A stretch of DNA of 38,980 nucleotides from a bacterium (GCA_024226315.1 JAAELT010000242.1:1-38980), one strand, 5' to 3'; counted from the first letter of the stretch, positions 1-7,350 are shown. Numbers and translations: made by a program. The notes: generated by a model from the letters alone, not told the origin.

Positions 1-218
1 CTCGATCATGTCTTCGGTTGCTCGTTGGCAGATCTCACGACGAGTCTGAGTCATCAGGCCGCATATCGACCAGCATCAGGGGCGCCCCTTCAGCCACATC
101 AGGACGTTCATCAAAGGTAACGATCTTGCCGGCACCAGAGACGATTGATACGACGTCGGCGTCCCCTGCATGCGATGGATATGCGGCTCCGTTCCGACTT
201 CGTTCAGTAACCCAAGCC

Positions 219-247
219 GTCGGGATGCGGGTGACCCGCATCCCGAC
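219..247 (-). terminator. GC-rich hairpin downstream of the first small-peptide gene
   Basis: Two 14-base arms (219-232 and 234-247) are perfect reverse complements around one central base, so a 13-bp stem with a 3-base loop can form. On the minus strand it begins 19 bases after the stop codon of the peptide gene at 267-326. No T-run follows, so an intrinsic terminator is possible but not certain; it could also protect the transcript 3' end. Confidence 0.5.
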
Positions 248-266
248 CATCGGGACAAACGAAGTA

Positions 267-326
267 TTACCCGACGTCAAGGATATGTGATCTTGCTCCT
301 GATTTGACGTTCGTTTTGAGTTTCAT
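267..326 (-). CDS. 19-residue peptide gene, copy 1 (MKLKTNVKSGARSHILDVG)
   Basis: ATG at 326 down to TAA at 267-269 encodes MKLKTNVKSGARSHILDVG. A near-ideal Shine-Dalgarno (AAAGGAGGTGAGAAC) lies immediately before the ATG on the minus strand. The first 12 residues are identical to those of the neighbouring peptide gene at 456-515 and the last seven differ completely. The upstream leader of about 50 bases is duplicated too. A hairpin (219-247) follows. The peptide is basic, has no signal sequence and no cysteine. I do not recognise a named family. The conserved front and variable end suggest a precursor or signalling peptide, but that is inference. Too short for ordinary gene callers. Confidence 0.6.
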   Translation of the reverse strand: MKLKTNVKSGARSHILDVG

Positions 327-380
327 GTTCTCACCTCCTTTCTTTTGAATCGTATCCCCGCACTGCTCTCGCTTCCTGCT
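291..380 (-). repeat. Direct repeat copy 1: peptide leader plus first 12 codons
   Basis: This roughly 90-base segment recurs at 480-570 with a one-base indel and a few substitutions. Read leftward it holds the untranslated leader, the ribosome binding site and the first 12 codons of the peptide gene. Similarity stops exactly after codon 12 (Arg), so the duplication spans a functional unit and not a random stretch. Confidence 0.85.
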
Positions 381-383
381 GGA

Positions 384-417
384 CTAGTCGGGCTGCAAGA
401 CACTGCGCCCCGACTAG
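384..417 (-). terminator. Hairpin between the two small-peptide genes
   Basis: CTAGTCGGG (384-392) and CCCGACTAG (409-417) are perfect 9-bp arms around a 16-base loop. On the minus strand it lies 38 bases after the stop of the peptide gene at 456-515 and just before the leader of the next copy. It occupies the same relative place as the hairpin at 219-247, though the two are unrelated in sequence. No T-run is present. Confidence 0.45.
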
Positions 418-455
418 GTCGAGAACTAGACAAGTCCAAACTTACCCCACCCCAC

Positions 456-515
456 CTAACCGATAATGATCCGTAATGCTCTTGCTCCTGATTTGACGTT
501 CGTTTTGAGCTTCAT
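456..515 (-). CDS. 19-residue peptide gene, copy 2 (MKLKTNVKSGARALRIIIG)
   Basis: ATG at 515 down to TAG at 456-458 encodes MKLKTNVKSGARALRIIIG. The minus strand carries AAGGGAGGTAAGAAC directly before the ATG, a strong ribosome binding site. Residues 1-12 equal those of the copy at 267-326; residues 13-18 differ and are hydrophobic (ALRIII), ending in Gly in both. The duplicated leader and coding start, contrasting with divergent C-termini, argue for translation. Function unknown. Both copies lie just downstream, on the same strand, of the attC-like element at 605-664, so they may ride on a mobile cassette. Confidence 0.6.
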   Translation of the reverse strand: MKLKTNVKSGARALRIIIG

Positions 516-570
516 GTTCTTACCTCCCTTCTTGTTGAATCGTATCGCCGTACTGCTCTCGCTTCCTGCT
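480..570 (-). repeat. Direct repeat copy 2: peptide leader plus first 12 codons
   Basis: Second copy of the element at 291-380, offset by 189-190 bases. It contains the leader, Shine-Dalgarno and first 12 codons of the peptide gene at 456-515. The strongest conservation is over the coding start and ribosome binding site. Confidence 0.85.
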
Positions 571-604
571 GATTAGATTTTGCACAGCTCACGTGGCTTC
601 GGCC

Positions 605-664
605 GCATATCGGTGGAAGCCAAGCGCGCGGCGAAGCCGTCCGTCTTGGGCGCTTTTGTTCGGC
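605..664 (-). other. attC-like recombination site, degenerate
   Basis: On the minus strand the element starts GCCGAAC, continues AAAAGCG and then AGACGGAC, a loop and GCCGCGCGCTTGGC, and ends near GATATGC. The inner arms pair (GCC, AAG, CG against CG, CTT, GGC) with single unpaired bases, as in integron attC sites. It matches the right-hand sites (35563-35620, 36249-36312) in length, orientation and the AAC-AA...AGACGGAC block. The last core box is decayed: GATATGC instead of GTTRRRY. It lies downstream of the leftward genes at 784-3202. Confidence 0.4.
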
Positions 665-783
665 GCTTGTTTCGTAACGTCCAACATCGTTCCGATGATC
701 GGCTATTTCTCAGGCGTCACAATCAAATTGCCCTTTGCAACAGGCCCATCGATTGGATTTGATGGCCCGGCGCCACAGTTCGT

Positions 784-1401
784 TCAGTATGCCCCCAGAC
801 GGATCGAATTGTGGGGATTCTCAGACTCCCAAGCACGGATCTTGTCTGCAAGCGACTTTGTCACCAGCTTGAGCTCCTCCCCATAGCTGTTATGCAATGA
901 CGGAATCTGACCTCCGGTATCAAACGTCCGATTTGCTTTGTAGATCACATAGCCACCACCTTCCTCCGTATCAAGCTCGGCAACGAGGCAGCTAGGTACT
1001 CCCGCGCGATCGAAACACTGTTCTGTTCGGATCGAGAAGACACGCCGTAACACCAGCGTATTGTTCTTCAGGTCATCTGACTGAAATGCCGGCAGGATCG
1101 TCGGCTGAAGGTCTTGTACCAGAAGCTCCAGTTCTCCCGCTCTCACCTTCCACTCTTCCTTCTCGTTCTCCGCCTTCTTCTTGCTTTCGTTTAACACCTG
1201 TAAGTCCCTCTCTAACTCAGCAATCCTTGCCTCGAGCTGCGTCACTTCGGAGTGAAGCCGCGCCTGCTCTTTGACAGAATCGGAGTATTCCCTGCTGAGA
1301 GAAGAATCCAAGCCCTCACAAGCCGCTGCGAAAAACGCCAAGATCATTAGTAAGAAACAGAGTGAGTGGTGCTGGAAAATCCTTAACCCGATTGTCCTCA
1401 T
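784..1401 (-). CDS. Coiled-coil envelope protein, probable lipoprotein
   Basis: 205 residues. An N-terminal hydrophobic segment (about residues 13-27) ends in AAAC, a weak lipobox, so the protein is probably exported and perhaps lipid-anchored. Residues about 38-95 are rich in Glu, Leu, Lys and Arg with heptad-like spacing (EVTQLEARIAELERDL), a likely coiled coil. The remainder is a small unrecognised domain with two Cys (CFDRAGVPSC) that could form a disulfide. It starts 14 bases after the stop of the lipoprotein gene at 1416-2324, in the same direction, so the two are probably co-transcribed. Base composition is less GC-rich than in the window's centre. I do not recognise a family. Confidence 0.7.
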   Translation of the reverse strand: MRTIGLRIFQHHSLCFLLMILAFFAAACEGLDSSLSREYSDSVKEQARLHSEVTQLEARIAELERDLQVLNESKKKAENEKEEWKVRAGELELLVQDLQPTILPAFQSDDLKNNTLVLRRVFSIRTEQCFDRAGVPSCLVAELDTEEGGGYVIYKANRTFDTGGQIPSLHNSYGEELKLVTKSLADKIRAWESENPHNSIRLGAY

Positions 1402-1415
1402 TGTAACCGTCCTAT

Positions 1416-2324
1416 CTACTGCGTGGCAATGCGTAGAACCTCATCGATCTCGTGGTCTTTGACCAGGGAGTCGTCGGCTACTTCTCGCCGAGCATTATTA
1501 AGAGTGTCGACCGCCCCATTGAGAAATTCCTCATACTCGCGCATCTTGCCCGCCGCGGTCATTGGGTCCAGCAAGTCAAAATCGAGGTCTTTGCGCATCT
1601 TGCGGAGCGTAGCCTCAAACGCGAGTGCTCGGCTCGCACTGGCCTCGATTACTGGCAGCTTTGCAGCGTAGAAGGCCAGCCTGCGCTTGGCGCGCACTAT
1701 CTCCTCGGCGAAAGAACGCCGCTCAATCTTTCGAGCCTCAGAAGAGTTTGGTATAGGCGCCTTGTAATGCTCGTCGCACTGCGCGAAGCTTACTTCGTAA
1801 GTCCAGTCCAGATATTTCTGTTTTCCGCCATATGCATCAGCGGGCGGGAGGATGATTTCTAGGCCATTGTATTTCCCAAAGAAACTGACCAAACTCTGGG
1901 ATTGCATTAAGACAGAGAGGCGGCCCCCAATGTCGAATACTTCGTCCTGTTCATCAGGAAAACGGTCTATGAGCGAGAGTATTCGCGCTTGGCAGCAGGC
2001 GATTGACTCTGCCTGGCGAAGGCTGTCGTCGAACATCCTTCCGATGAAGTCAACTAGTTTCCTATGAGTCGCGTCTGCTTCGGAAATCGCTTCGCCGAGG
2101 CGTTCCTTAGTTGTCATTTCCTCCACGGGGTTGGGCTCTTCCACGGGCTTGGCCGTGCCCTCTTGCGGAGTTGTCACCCGTTCTTGCGGAGCTTGATGGT
2201 AGCGGCGATCTTCTTCTGGCTGGACACGTTCAGTACAGGATCCTAGAAGGAGCCCGACACTCAGATACCAAGCAGCGTATATTGCCAGCCTACACACAGT
2301 CATTGATTCCCGCGATCCATTCAT
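1416..2324 (-). CDS. Hypothetical lipoprotein
   Basis: 302 residues. The N-terminus has a hydrophobic stretch ending in LLLGSC, a good lipobox (Cys about residue 30), followed by a Pro/Glu/Gln-rich linker to about residue 70. The rest is mostly predicted helical and charged, with scattered Cys (IACCQAR, FAQCDEHY). A start at the second Met (2303) would also preserve the signal. It lies between the Abi-alpha gene (75 bases upstream) and the coiled-coil gene (14 bases downstream), all leftward. No family recognised. The three genes share the lower-GC composition of this flank and may have arrived together. A role tied to phage defence rests only on the neighbour. Confidence 0.7.
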   Translation of the reverse strand: MNGSRESMTVCRLAIYAAWYLSVGLLLGSCTERVQPEEDRRYHQAPQERVTTPQEGTAKPVEEPNPVEEMTTKERLGEAISEADATHRKLVDFIGRMFDDSLRQAESIACCQARILSLIDRFPDEQDEVFDIGGRLSVLMQSQSLVSFFGKYNGLEIILPPADAYGGKQKYLDWTYEVSFAQCDEHYKAPIPNSSEARKIERRSFAEEIVRAKRRLAFYAAKLPVIEASASRALAFEATLRKMRKDLDFDLLDPMTAAGKMREYEEFLNGAVDTLNNARREVADDSLVKDHEIDEVLRIATQ

Positions 2325-2398
2325 GTCATGACCTCTGCGACGCCCGACGCCGAACGGCCAAAGATGAGTGCCGGCTCTGCGTGCACTCCATCTTGTTG

Positions 2399-3202
2399 TT
2401 ATACCTGATTTTCATCTGAGGCCCGCATACATGCGTAACGAAATGAACCGCCTAAGACGGTGAGACCGAACATCTTTGGTACAAGAAGCAGACCATAGTT
2501 GCCGGGTACCTGTTCTTTGGTTCGGTGAAAGACGTCCAATTCTTTGATCGGATCGTAACGCCAACCTTCGAACAGTGCCTTCCCTGCCGGTATCTCCGTT
2601 AGTCCGAGGCGACACAGGTTATCAACGTACTGAGGGAAGCTCTCGACCCTTTCGCATTCCGCTTTCGTAGGCAGAGTGGACGCGTGGCGGTAGAGGGTAA
2701 ACTGCCCCCTTTCTGGATCTCTATAATCAAGGTCGGCTAGTGGTTCATGCCTTCCAACCTCGGGCAGTGCTTGTACTATCCGCGCCTCGTCCGGCGTAAG
2801 CTGTCTTAGGATCTCAACGAAAGCCGGATGTGCTTCATTCGCGTCTGCCGAATCCATCGCTGTCGCAAGTAGTTCAGCGTAGTGTTCTCGAAGTTTGCTA
2901 TACCTTAACGCTGACAGAGCTGGAACAGCGATATCGGGGTCGGGAGTTTGGACTCGCTCGTCAGGGACCTTTCGCTCTTGGAGCTTACGCTCGACAGTTG
3001 TAGACACATAATCCTCGATCTGTTCCCAACTCCAGACTAGGCCTCGGAGGGGGCTCAGCGCGAGATTGACTGTCTTCCCAAGCGTTCCGAGCGCTTTGCC
3101 TGTCTCCTTCGCCAAGGGTTGCAAGGCATCATCGTAGGCGGTCTTAACAACTTCGACCCCCGCCTTTATTAGCTCACCGCTGGTACTCTCTGTGTCAGAC
3201 AT
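2399..3202 (-). CDS. Abi-alpha family (DUF4393) protein
   Basis: 267 residues. The N-terminal stretch LQPLAKETGKALGTLGKTVN, followed by LSPLRGLVWSWEQIEDYV, is typical of the Abi-alpha/DUF4393 family, named for proteins linked to abortive phage infection. The family normally has this amphipathic glycine-rich region, then a charged linker, an alpha-helical middle (here SKLREHYAELLATAMD) and a C-terminal domain, all visible here. The start is supported by AAGGAGAAAC directly before ATG at 3202. It heads a leftward group with two putative envelope proteins. Biochemical function of the family is unclear to me; antiphage activity here is inference from the family name. Confidence 0.8.
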   Translation of the reverse strand: MSDTESTSGELIKAGVEVVKTAYDDALQPLAKETGKALGTLGKTVNLALSPLRGLVWSWEQIEDYVSTTVERKLQERKVPDERVQTPDPDIAVPALSALRYSKLREHYAELLATAMDSADANEAHPAFVEILRQLTPDEARIVQALPEVGRHEPLADLDYRDPERGQFTLYRHASTLPTKAECERVESFPQYVDNLCRLGLTEIPAGKALFEGWRYDPIKELDVFHRTKEQVPGNYGLLLVPKMFGLTVLGGSFRYACMRASDENQV

Positions 3203-3629
3203 GTTTCTCCTTACCTGAAGAAGAGACCGTTGAAGCCGGTATCGGTATAACAGTATTACTCAGCTACAACCTGTCTATTATGCGGCACCGCGAGTTCGTA
3301 TAACACGATCGCCCCGGGATTCCTGGAAGGCCTCAGCACGCTGAGTTTTCGGCCTTCTACGGGGATCGCCTGCTGGCAGCCATCGGTGTTTATCGCGGCA
3401 CCGTGGTGCCACATAACACGATCGTCGCTCAGGACGCAGAGGCCGGGAGGCGTCTGCGGGCGTTTACCGCGGCAGGTGCGTGTCCGTGTAACGCAAACGC
3501 CGCTCCGATTCCCTCTCGCGTAAGTAGCCATGAACAAAGGAGCTTCTCCTCGTGGCGCACACGGTCCTGCGGTTTATCCGGAGTGCCAAGGGTCCGTGTA
3601 GCTCGCCGAGAGCATACCACGAGCTGTCA
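3203..3629. other. Gene-free region with a two-box composite repeat
   Basis: No convincing gene in these 427 bases; several short open frames overlap on both strands and none has a good ribosome binding site. The composite GCGGCACCG-N9-ATAACACGATCG occurs twice, at 3282-3311 and 3395-3424, 113 bases apart, with unrelated 9-base centres. The second copy sits in an imperfect hairpin (3387-3419). The promoter of the leftward group at 784-3202 should also lie here. Confidence 0.5.
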
Positions 3630-3872
3630 TCAGGGCTGGGATGCCGCACCGCAGTCGGCCAGGTGGAACGTCAACCCGGCCAGCCCGAGAGCGGCTGGAA
3701 CGAGAATCGACCAGTGGCCTAGAATCGGGTAGAGCCCGAGCGTGATCGCGGCGAGGAGTCCCCACTTGAGAATCTTCCTCCAGGGCGGTGTCTCGATCTC
3801 GAAAGGGGCGAAGATCTCGGCGCCGATGACTTGGACGGCGAGAAGGAATCCCAGCTCGAGCTCGATGCCCAC
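3630..3872 (-). CDS. Small membrane protein, possibly frameshifted at its 3' end
   Basis: 80 residues from a GTG at 3872, preceded on the minus strand by AGGAG with a 9-base spacer; no better ATG fits. Two hydrophobic segments (about residues 29-42 and 48-64) follow an N-terminal half with GFLLAVQVIGAEIFAPFEIE and a WRKILKWG motif. I believe similar short two-helix proteins occur in Acidobacteria. They usually continue after the HLADC-like motif with an RRHGI-type tail. Here the frame ends quickly (GAASQP), while the next frame reads RCGIPALM, so a one-base frameshift is possible. It begins 37 bases after the stop of the SEC-C gene, in the same direction. Confidence 0.5.
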   Translation of the reverse strand: MGIELELGFLLAVQVIGAEIFAPFEIETPPWRKILKWGLLAAITLGLYPILGHWSILVPAALGLAGLTFHLADCGAASQP

Positions 3873-3909
3873 TTCGTGTCTCTCCTGATGTCCGAAACTC
3901 GCCAAGGCG

Positions 3910-5274
3910 TCACGGGCTCTGGCGCCGCGGACGCTCGAGGGCCAGCTCTCGCCAGAGGAAGCCGTAGTCAACCATCGACTCCTTCGGCTTGGCCTGTTCA
4001 TTCCGCTCGTAGGACTCGAGCAGGTCGATGACCTGTTGCCGTCCGGCCTTCGTTTCGAGCGCCTGTCTCGGCGTCCTGTCGCCGAGCATCGGGACCGGTT
4101 CGTCCGCCCAGTTGCGATAGATCTGCTCGTGGAGTTGCTGATGGAAACCGTCGGGGAGCTCGGACGGATCGATCAACGGGCCGGATGGGCCGGATGGGCC
4201 GGAGGGCTTGTCGAACCGCCCCTCCCAGAGACTCGCCGGGTCGGTGATCTCGCGGGTGATATGAGCGACCGCGTCTCCCGCAAGCTGCTCGAACCAGACC
4301 TTGCCCTCGTCCGCCAGCTTTCGCGTGCGGGCGAACGCCTCGATGCGGTCCTCGCCCCTCAGGTTGATCGCCAGCCGGGTCCTGGACATCTCGGCCGTTG
4401 GATCCTCGAGCCGCGACCAACCGTTGCGGCGATCGCCGCTGACGTCCGGCTGCGCGGCGAGGGCGGCCTCGAGACCGTCCCAGTCGACCACGCGGTAGTG
4501 GTCGTTCACCAGCAGAGTGGCTTCCCCGGTGCTCGCGTCGACGAGGGTCGGCGCGGGCATGGTCAGCAGCTCGAGCCAGCCGTCGGCCAGGGTCCCGCCG
4601 CGCAGCTCGCGCTCCAGCGCCTGATCCGGCTTGCCCGCGGCCAGCTCGCGGCGCAGCTCCTGCTGGAGCCGGAGCGCGACCTGCTGCGAGTAGGAATAGA
4701 TCGCGCCGCTGAAGGTCCACGGGGAGCCCGGGATCAGCCGTGCGCCGATCACATTTCCCGCGCTCAAGCTCTCCGAGGCGCCGAGCTCCCGGATCCACCT
4801 GAGAGGTGCCTCGTCGTCGAGGAGGTCGCGCAGCCGGAGGCCCGACCCGGGATACGACTCCACCACCTCGTAGAGCCCCAGGGGCTCGCGCCGCATCTTC
4901 TCGAGATACTCTCGCTGACCGGCGTCCAGCAGCGGGCCTCCCGGTGAGAAGACGAGGTCCAGACAGCTGACTCGACCGCTGGGCAGCTCGAGCTGGCCTT
5001 CGGCGAGCACGAACTCCCAACCGTTGACGTCGAGCATATTCCACAGGCTCTCGGGCAAGTGCTTGAAGCGCGCCAGCTCGTCGTCCTGGAGGCCGCCGAG
5101 GAAGTCTTCGCGAAAGGCTTCTTGCATGGCCTCCTCGTGGTGCTCGTGGAGCCAGGCCAGGGCCCGCCCAGGCGCCTGGCCTTCCGGCAGCGGTCCGCCC
5201 GCGCGCAGGCAGCAGCGCTTGTACTTCTTGCCGCTGCCGCACGGGCAGGGCTGGTTGCGTGCGATTCTTGCCAT
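3910..5274 (-). CDS. SEC-C zinc-binding motif protein
   Basis: 454 residues from the ATG at 5274, which places the SEC-C motif at residues 7-22 (NQPCPCGSGKKYKRCC), the usual N-terminal position. The CPCG...CC pattern binds zinc and is shared with the C-terminus of SecA, but this is not SecA. The long remainder is soluble and mixed. Residues about 358-366 are a triple GPS repeat encoded by three 9-bp DNA repeats (4180-4206). A C-terminal section (PMLGDRTPRQALETKAGR) is common in SEC-C proteins of this size. An upstream in-frame ATG at 5289 would add five residues. Function unknown; a nucleic-acid or protein-binding adaptor is the general expectation. Confidence 0.8.
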   Translation of the reverse strand: MARIARNQPCPCGSGKKYKRCCLRAGGPLPEGQAPGRALAWLHEHHEEAMQEAFREDFLGGLQDDELARFKHLPESLWNMLDVNGWEFVLAEGQLELPSGRVSCLDLVFSPGGPLLDAGQREYLEKMRREPLGLYEVVESYPGSGLRLRDLLDDEAPLRWIRELGASESLSAGNVIGARLIPGSPWTFSGAIYSYSQQVALRLQQELRRELAAGKPDQALERELRGGTLADGWLELLTMPAPTLVDASTGEATLLVNDHYRVVDWDGLEAALAAQPDVSGDRRNGWSRLEDPTAEMSRTRLAINLRGEDRIEAFARTRKLADEGKVWFEQLAGDAVAHITREITDPASLWEGRFDKPSGPSGPSGPLIDPSELPDGFHQQLHEQIYRNWADEPVPMLGDRTPRQALETKAGRQQVIDLLESYERNEQAKPKESMVDYGFLWRELALERPRRQSP

Positions 5275-5396
5275 GAGAGCGATTCTCACCGAGGCCGGCG
5301 CCGATTGCCAGCCCCGGAAGCGTCCCCCTGGGAACGGTCGGGATCACCTCCGGGGGCGCCGTCAACCGCGACGGCATCGGGGCGATCGCCCGGTCG

Positions 5397-6506
5397 TCAC
5401 CAGCGCCGGCAGTCGACCTCGATCGACGACACCTGGTCGTTGCCGACCCTGGTACGCCGCAGGTCTGGCTCGTCGTGGGTCAGGATCGTGGTCTCGCCGC
5501 GGTAGTCGGAGTGGCGGTAGAGGATGACCCGGCAGCCGGGGGCGACGCGCACCGAGCTGGCGTGGTCGTTGCCGACGGCGGTATGACTCAGGTTGGGCAC
5601 GTCGCCGTAGAAGCTCTCGTGGCCATCGGTGAAACCGCCGCCACGGTAGACGGTTACGCCGGCGTGATCGTCGTAGCCGCAGTCCTCGCCGTGGTAGTTG
5701 CGATCGTCGTAACCGTCGTAACCGCCGTGACCGTCGTGCCCGTCGTCGTGCCCGCCGTGGCCGCTGCCCCAGGGGCTCCCCCAGGCACCGCGATCGTCGT
5801 CCCGGCGGCCATGCCGCCGGTCGTCCCGATCGCGCCAGGGGTCGCCGTTGCGGTCGCAGTCGACTCTGAGGGAGGACACCGTGTCGTTGCCCACGGACGT
5901 GGCGCCGAGGTTGCGGACGTCGCGGTCGATCTCCACGGCACGGCCCTGGAAATCCCCGCCCGCGTACAGGATCGCGCGGCAGCCGGGGGCGACGCGCACC
6001 GAGCTGGCGTGATCGTTGCCGATCCGGTTGTTGGAGAGGTTGGCGTCGTCGCGGTCGAAGACCTCGCGCCGGCCCTCGAAGCCACCGGCGGCGTAGAGCG
6101 CCACGCCGCGGCCGTTACGCCACACGTCGTCGGTTCCCGGGCCGAAATCGCAGTGCAGCCGCAGCGACGAAACGGCATCGTTGCCGACCGCGGTCCGCCG
6201 CAAGTCGGCAATGTCGTGGTTGACCAAGGTCGAACGCCCCCGGTACTCGTGATGCTCATAGAGCGTCGCGACGCAGCCCGGCGCCAGGCGCACCGAGCTG
6301 GCGTGGTCGTTGCCGACGGCGGAGCCGCGCAGCGACGGCACGTCGCCGTAGAAGGTCTCGCTGGCGCCCCGAAAGTCGCCAGCGGCGAAGAGGGTGACTC
6401 CGCCTCGAGGGTGGGAGGCGCCGGCCGGCGGCGGACAGACTGCGGCCGCGAAGGCGGCGGCCACGGCGGCGGCGAGAACGAGGGGACGGGTTCGAACGAT
6501 CGGCAT
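5397..6506 (-). CDS. Secreted beta/gamma-crystallin family protein, six Greek-key motifs
   Basis: 369 residues with a cleavable signal peptide (hydrophobic to about residue 30, ending AGAS). Six crystallin-type Greek-key motifs follow as three pairs. Each ends in the calcium-binding signature N-D-x-x-S-S (NDHASS, NDAVSS, NDHASS, NDTVSS, NDHASS, NDQVSS). Motifs 1-4 span about residues 36-212 and motifs 5-6 about 285-368. Between them lies a 70-residue linker rich in Asp, His, Gly and Arg, which may bind metal. Such domains bind Ca2+ and stabilise extracellular proteins. The start is set by GGAGG seven bases before ATG. The linker also creates a repetitive DNA stretch around 5690-5770. Partner unknown; probably an extracellular or periplasmic structural protein. 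Confidence 0.88.
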   Translation of the reverse strand: MPIVRTRPLVLAAAVAAAFAAAVCPPPAGASHPRGGVTLFAAGDFRGASETFYGDVPSLRGSAVGNDHASSVRLAPGCVATLYEHHEYRGRSTLVNHDIADLRRTAVGNDAVSSLRLHCDFGPGTDDVWRNGRGVALYAAGGFEGRREVFDRDDANLSNNRIGNDHASSVRVAPGCRAILYAGGDFQGRAVEIDRDVRNLGATSVGNDTVSSLRVDCDRNGDPWRDRDDRRHGRRDDDRGAWGSPWGSGHGGHDDGHDGHGGYDGYDDRNYHGEDCGYDDHAGVTVYRGGGFTDGHESFYGDVPNLSHTAVGNDHASSVRVAPGCRVILYRHSDYRGETTILTHDEPDLRRTRVGNDQVSSIEVDCRRW

Positions 6507-6612
6507 GGTGTTTCCTCCGTATCGGACATCTAATCACATCCATCTTGCAGGAGCGATGCCAGGCTGATCGTCACCGCTACGCCGAAGACCAATAGCAAGC
6601 GGGGCGTACGGC

Positions 6613-6963
6613 TCAGCCGTTCCCCCGACGGGCGATCACCTTCACCTTGACGCTCGAGCCGATCAGGGAGAAGCCCACGAGGATGAACACAATGGGCACC
6701 AGAGACACCTTCAATCCGTACAGCAGGCCCACGCCGCTGAGACAAGCCACGAAGCTGACGCCGACCCAGAACCAGTCGAAATCGACCGCCGTGCGCCGGC
6801 GGACTATCTGCTCCGCGAAGAGGACCACGCCGACGCCGATCAGACCCACTCCCCAGCCGAGATCCGCCAGCAGGCAGATTCCCGCCCAGACCAGGAGCAC
6901 TCCGATCGCCGCGGAGTCGATCCGGTCGTTCAAGTCCTTACGTCCGACCTTCTTATCGCTCAT
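6613..6963 (-). CDS. Small membrane protein of unknown function
   Basis: 116 residues from ATG at 6963, preceded by GGTGAGG. A short charged N-terminus (MSDKKVGRKDLNDRIDS) is followed by about four hydrophobic segments, two of them paired as hairpins (IGVLLVWAGICLLADLGWG; GLIGVGVVLFAEQIV). It resembles the generic small membrane proteins often annotated as LiaF-like or DUF-type; I cannot assign it. A longer frame to 7029 exists but has no better ribosome binding site. It lies between the crystallin gene and the truncated 2Fe-2S fragment, all leftward. Confidence 0.65.
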   Translation of the reverse strand: MSDKKVGRKDLNDRIDSAAIGVLLVWAGICLLADLGWGVGLIGVGVVLFAEQIVRRRTAVDFDWFWVGVSFVACLSGVGLLYGLKVSLVPIVFILVGFSLIGSSVKVKVIARRGNG

Positions 6964-7098
6964 GGCTGCCTCACCTTCAGGATTTCCGACCTCACCTGGG
7001 ACGACTCCGGCGGAGTCGCCGAATTCCATACGAAAAGCGTAGCATCCGGCCCCGCCAAGCGGGCCGCGGATCGCCGGTCGAGCACCGCCGTTCGCCGA

Positions 7099-7350
7099 TC
7101 AACTACGAGGCCGTCCGAGTCTTCGAGGACGGCCTCGTAGACCGGTGGGGATGGGCCAAGAAGAAGCGCCGCAGTCGCCCTCCTTGCAACCCTCCTTGGT
7201 ACCCGTCAGCCGCTCGCGGCGGCGCAGGTCGTCGAGCACCAGCAGGCCGGGCTCCGCCGTCGTGGTGACGACACGGTCGTTGAGCAGGAAGCCGCTCTTC
7301 CTCCGGGAGCCGAGTCTCGGACTCCCCAGGACCTTGGCCGCGGACTTCAT
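7099..7350 (-). pseudogene. Truncated 2Fe-2S domain of a xanthine-dehydrogenase-type small subunit
   Basis: The 83-codon frame contains FLLNDRVVTTTAEPGLLVLD and then RERLTGTKEGCKEGDCGA. That is the N-terminal plant-type ferredoxin fold of the small subunit of xanthine dehydrogenase and related molybdenum hydroxylases. In intact proteins the motif reads GCxxGDCGAC and continues for about 150 residues or more. Here the sequence departs exactly at the third cysteine (GASSWPIP...) and stops soon after, running through a hairpin (7103-7140). FAD and molybdopterin partner genes are absent. A remnant of a deleted gene is most likely. A short functional protein is possible but the cluster could not form without its remaining cysteines. 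Confidence 0.6.
7103..7140 (-). terminator. Strong hairpin at the end of the truncated 2Fe-2S gene
   Basis: Arms 7103-7116 (CTACGAGGCCGTCC) and 7127-7140 (GGACGGCCTCGTAG) are perfectly complementary, 14 bp, with a 10-base loop. The structure sits inside the last codons of the truncated frame and between two leftward genes. It may be the terminator of the original gene brought next to its 5' part by a deletion. Confidence 0.6.

Noticed and set aside
35..280. Overlapping 60-90-codon open frames on both strands at the left edge
   Set aside because: They run through the 14-bp hairpin at 219-247, have no ribosome binding site and no recognisable motif. The 19-residue peptide gene at 267-326 explains the strong signal here better.
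3387..3424. Third attC-type site or dif-like site
   Set aside because: It lacks the GTCCGTCT-type block of the three attC-like sites and neither end fits RYYYAAC/GTTRRRY; similarity to a dif half-site is limited to a few bases.
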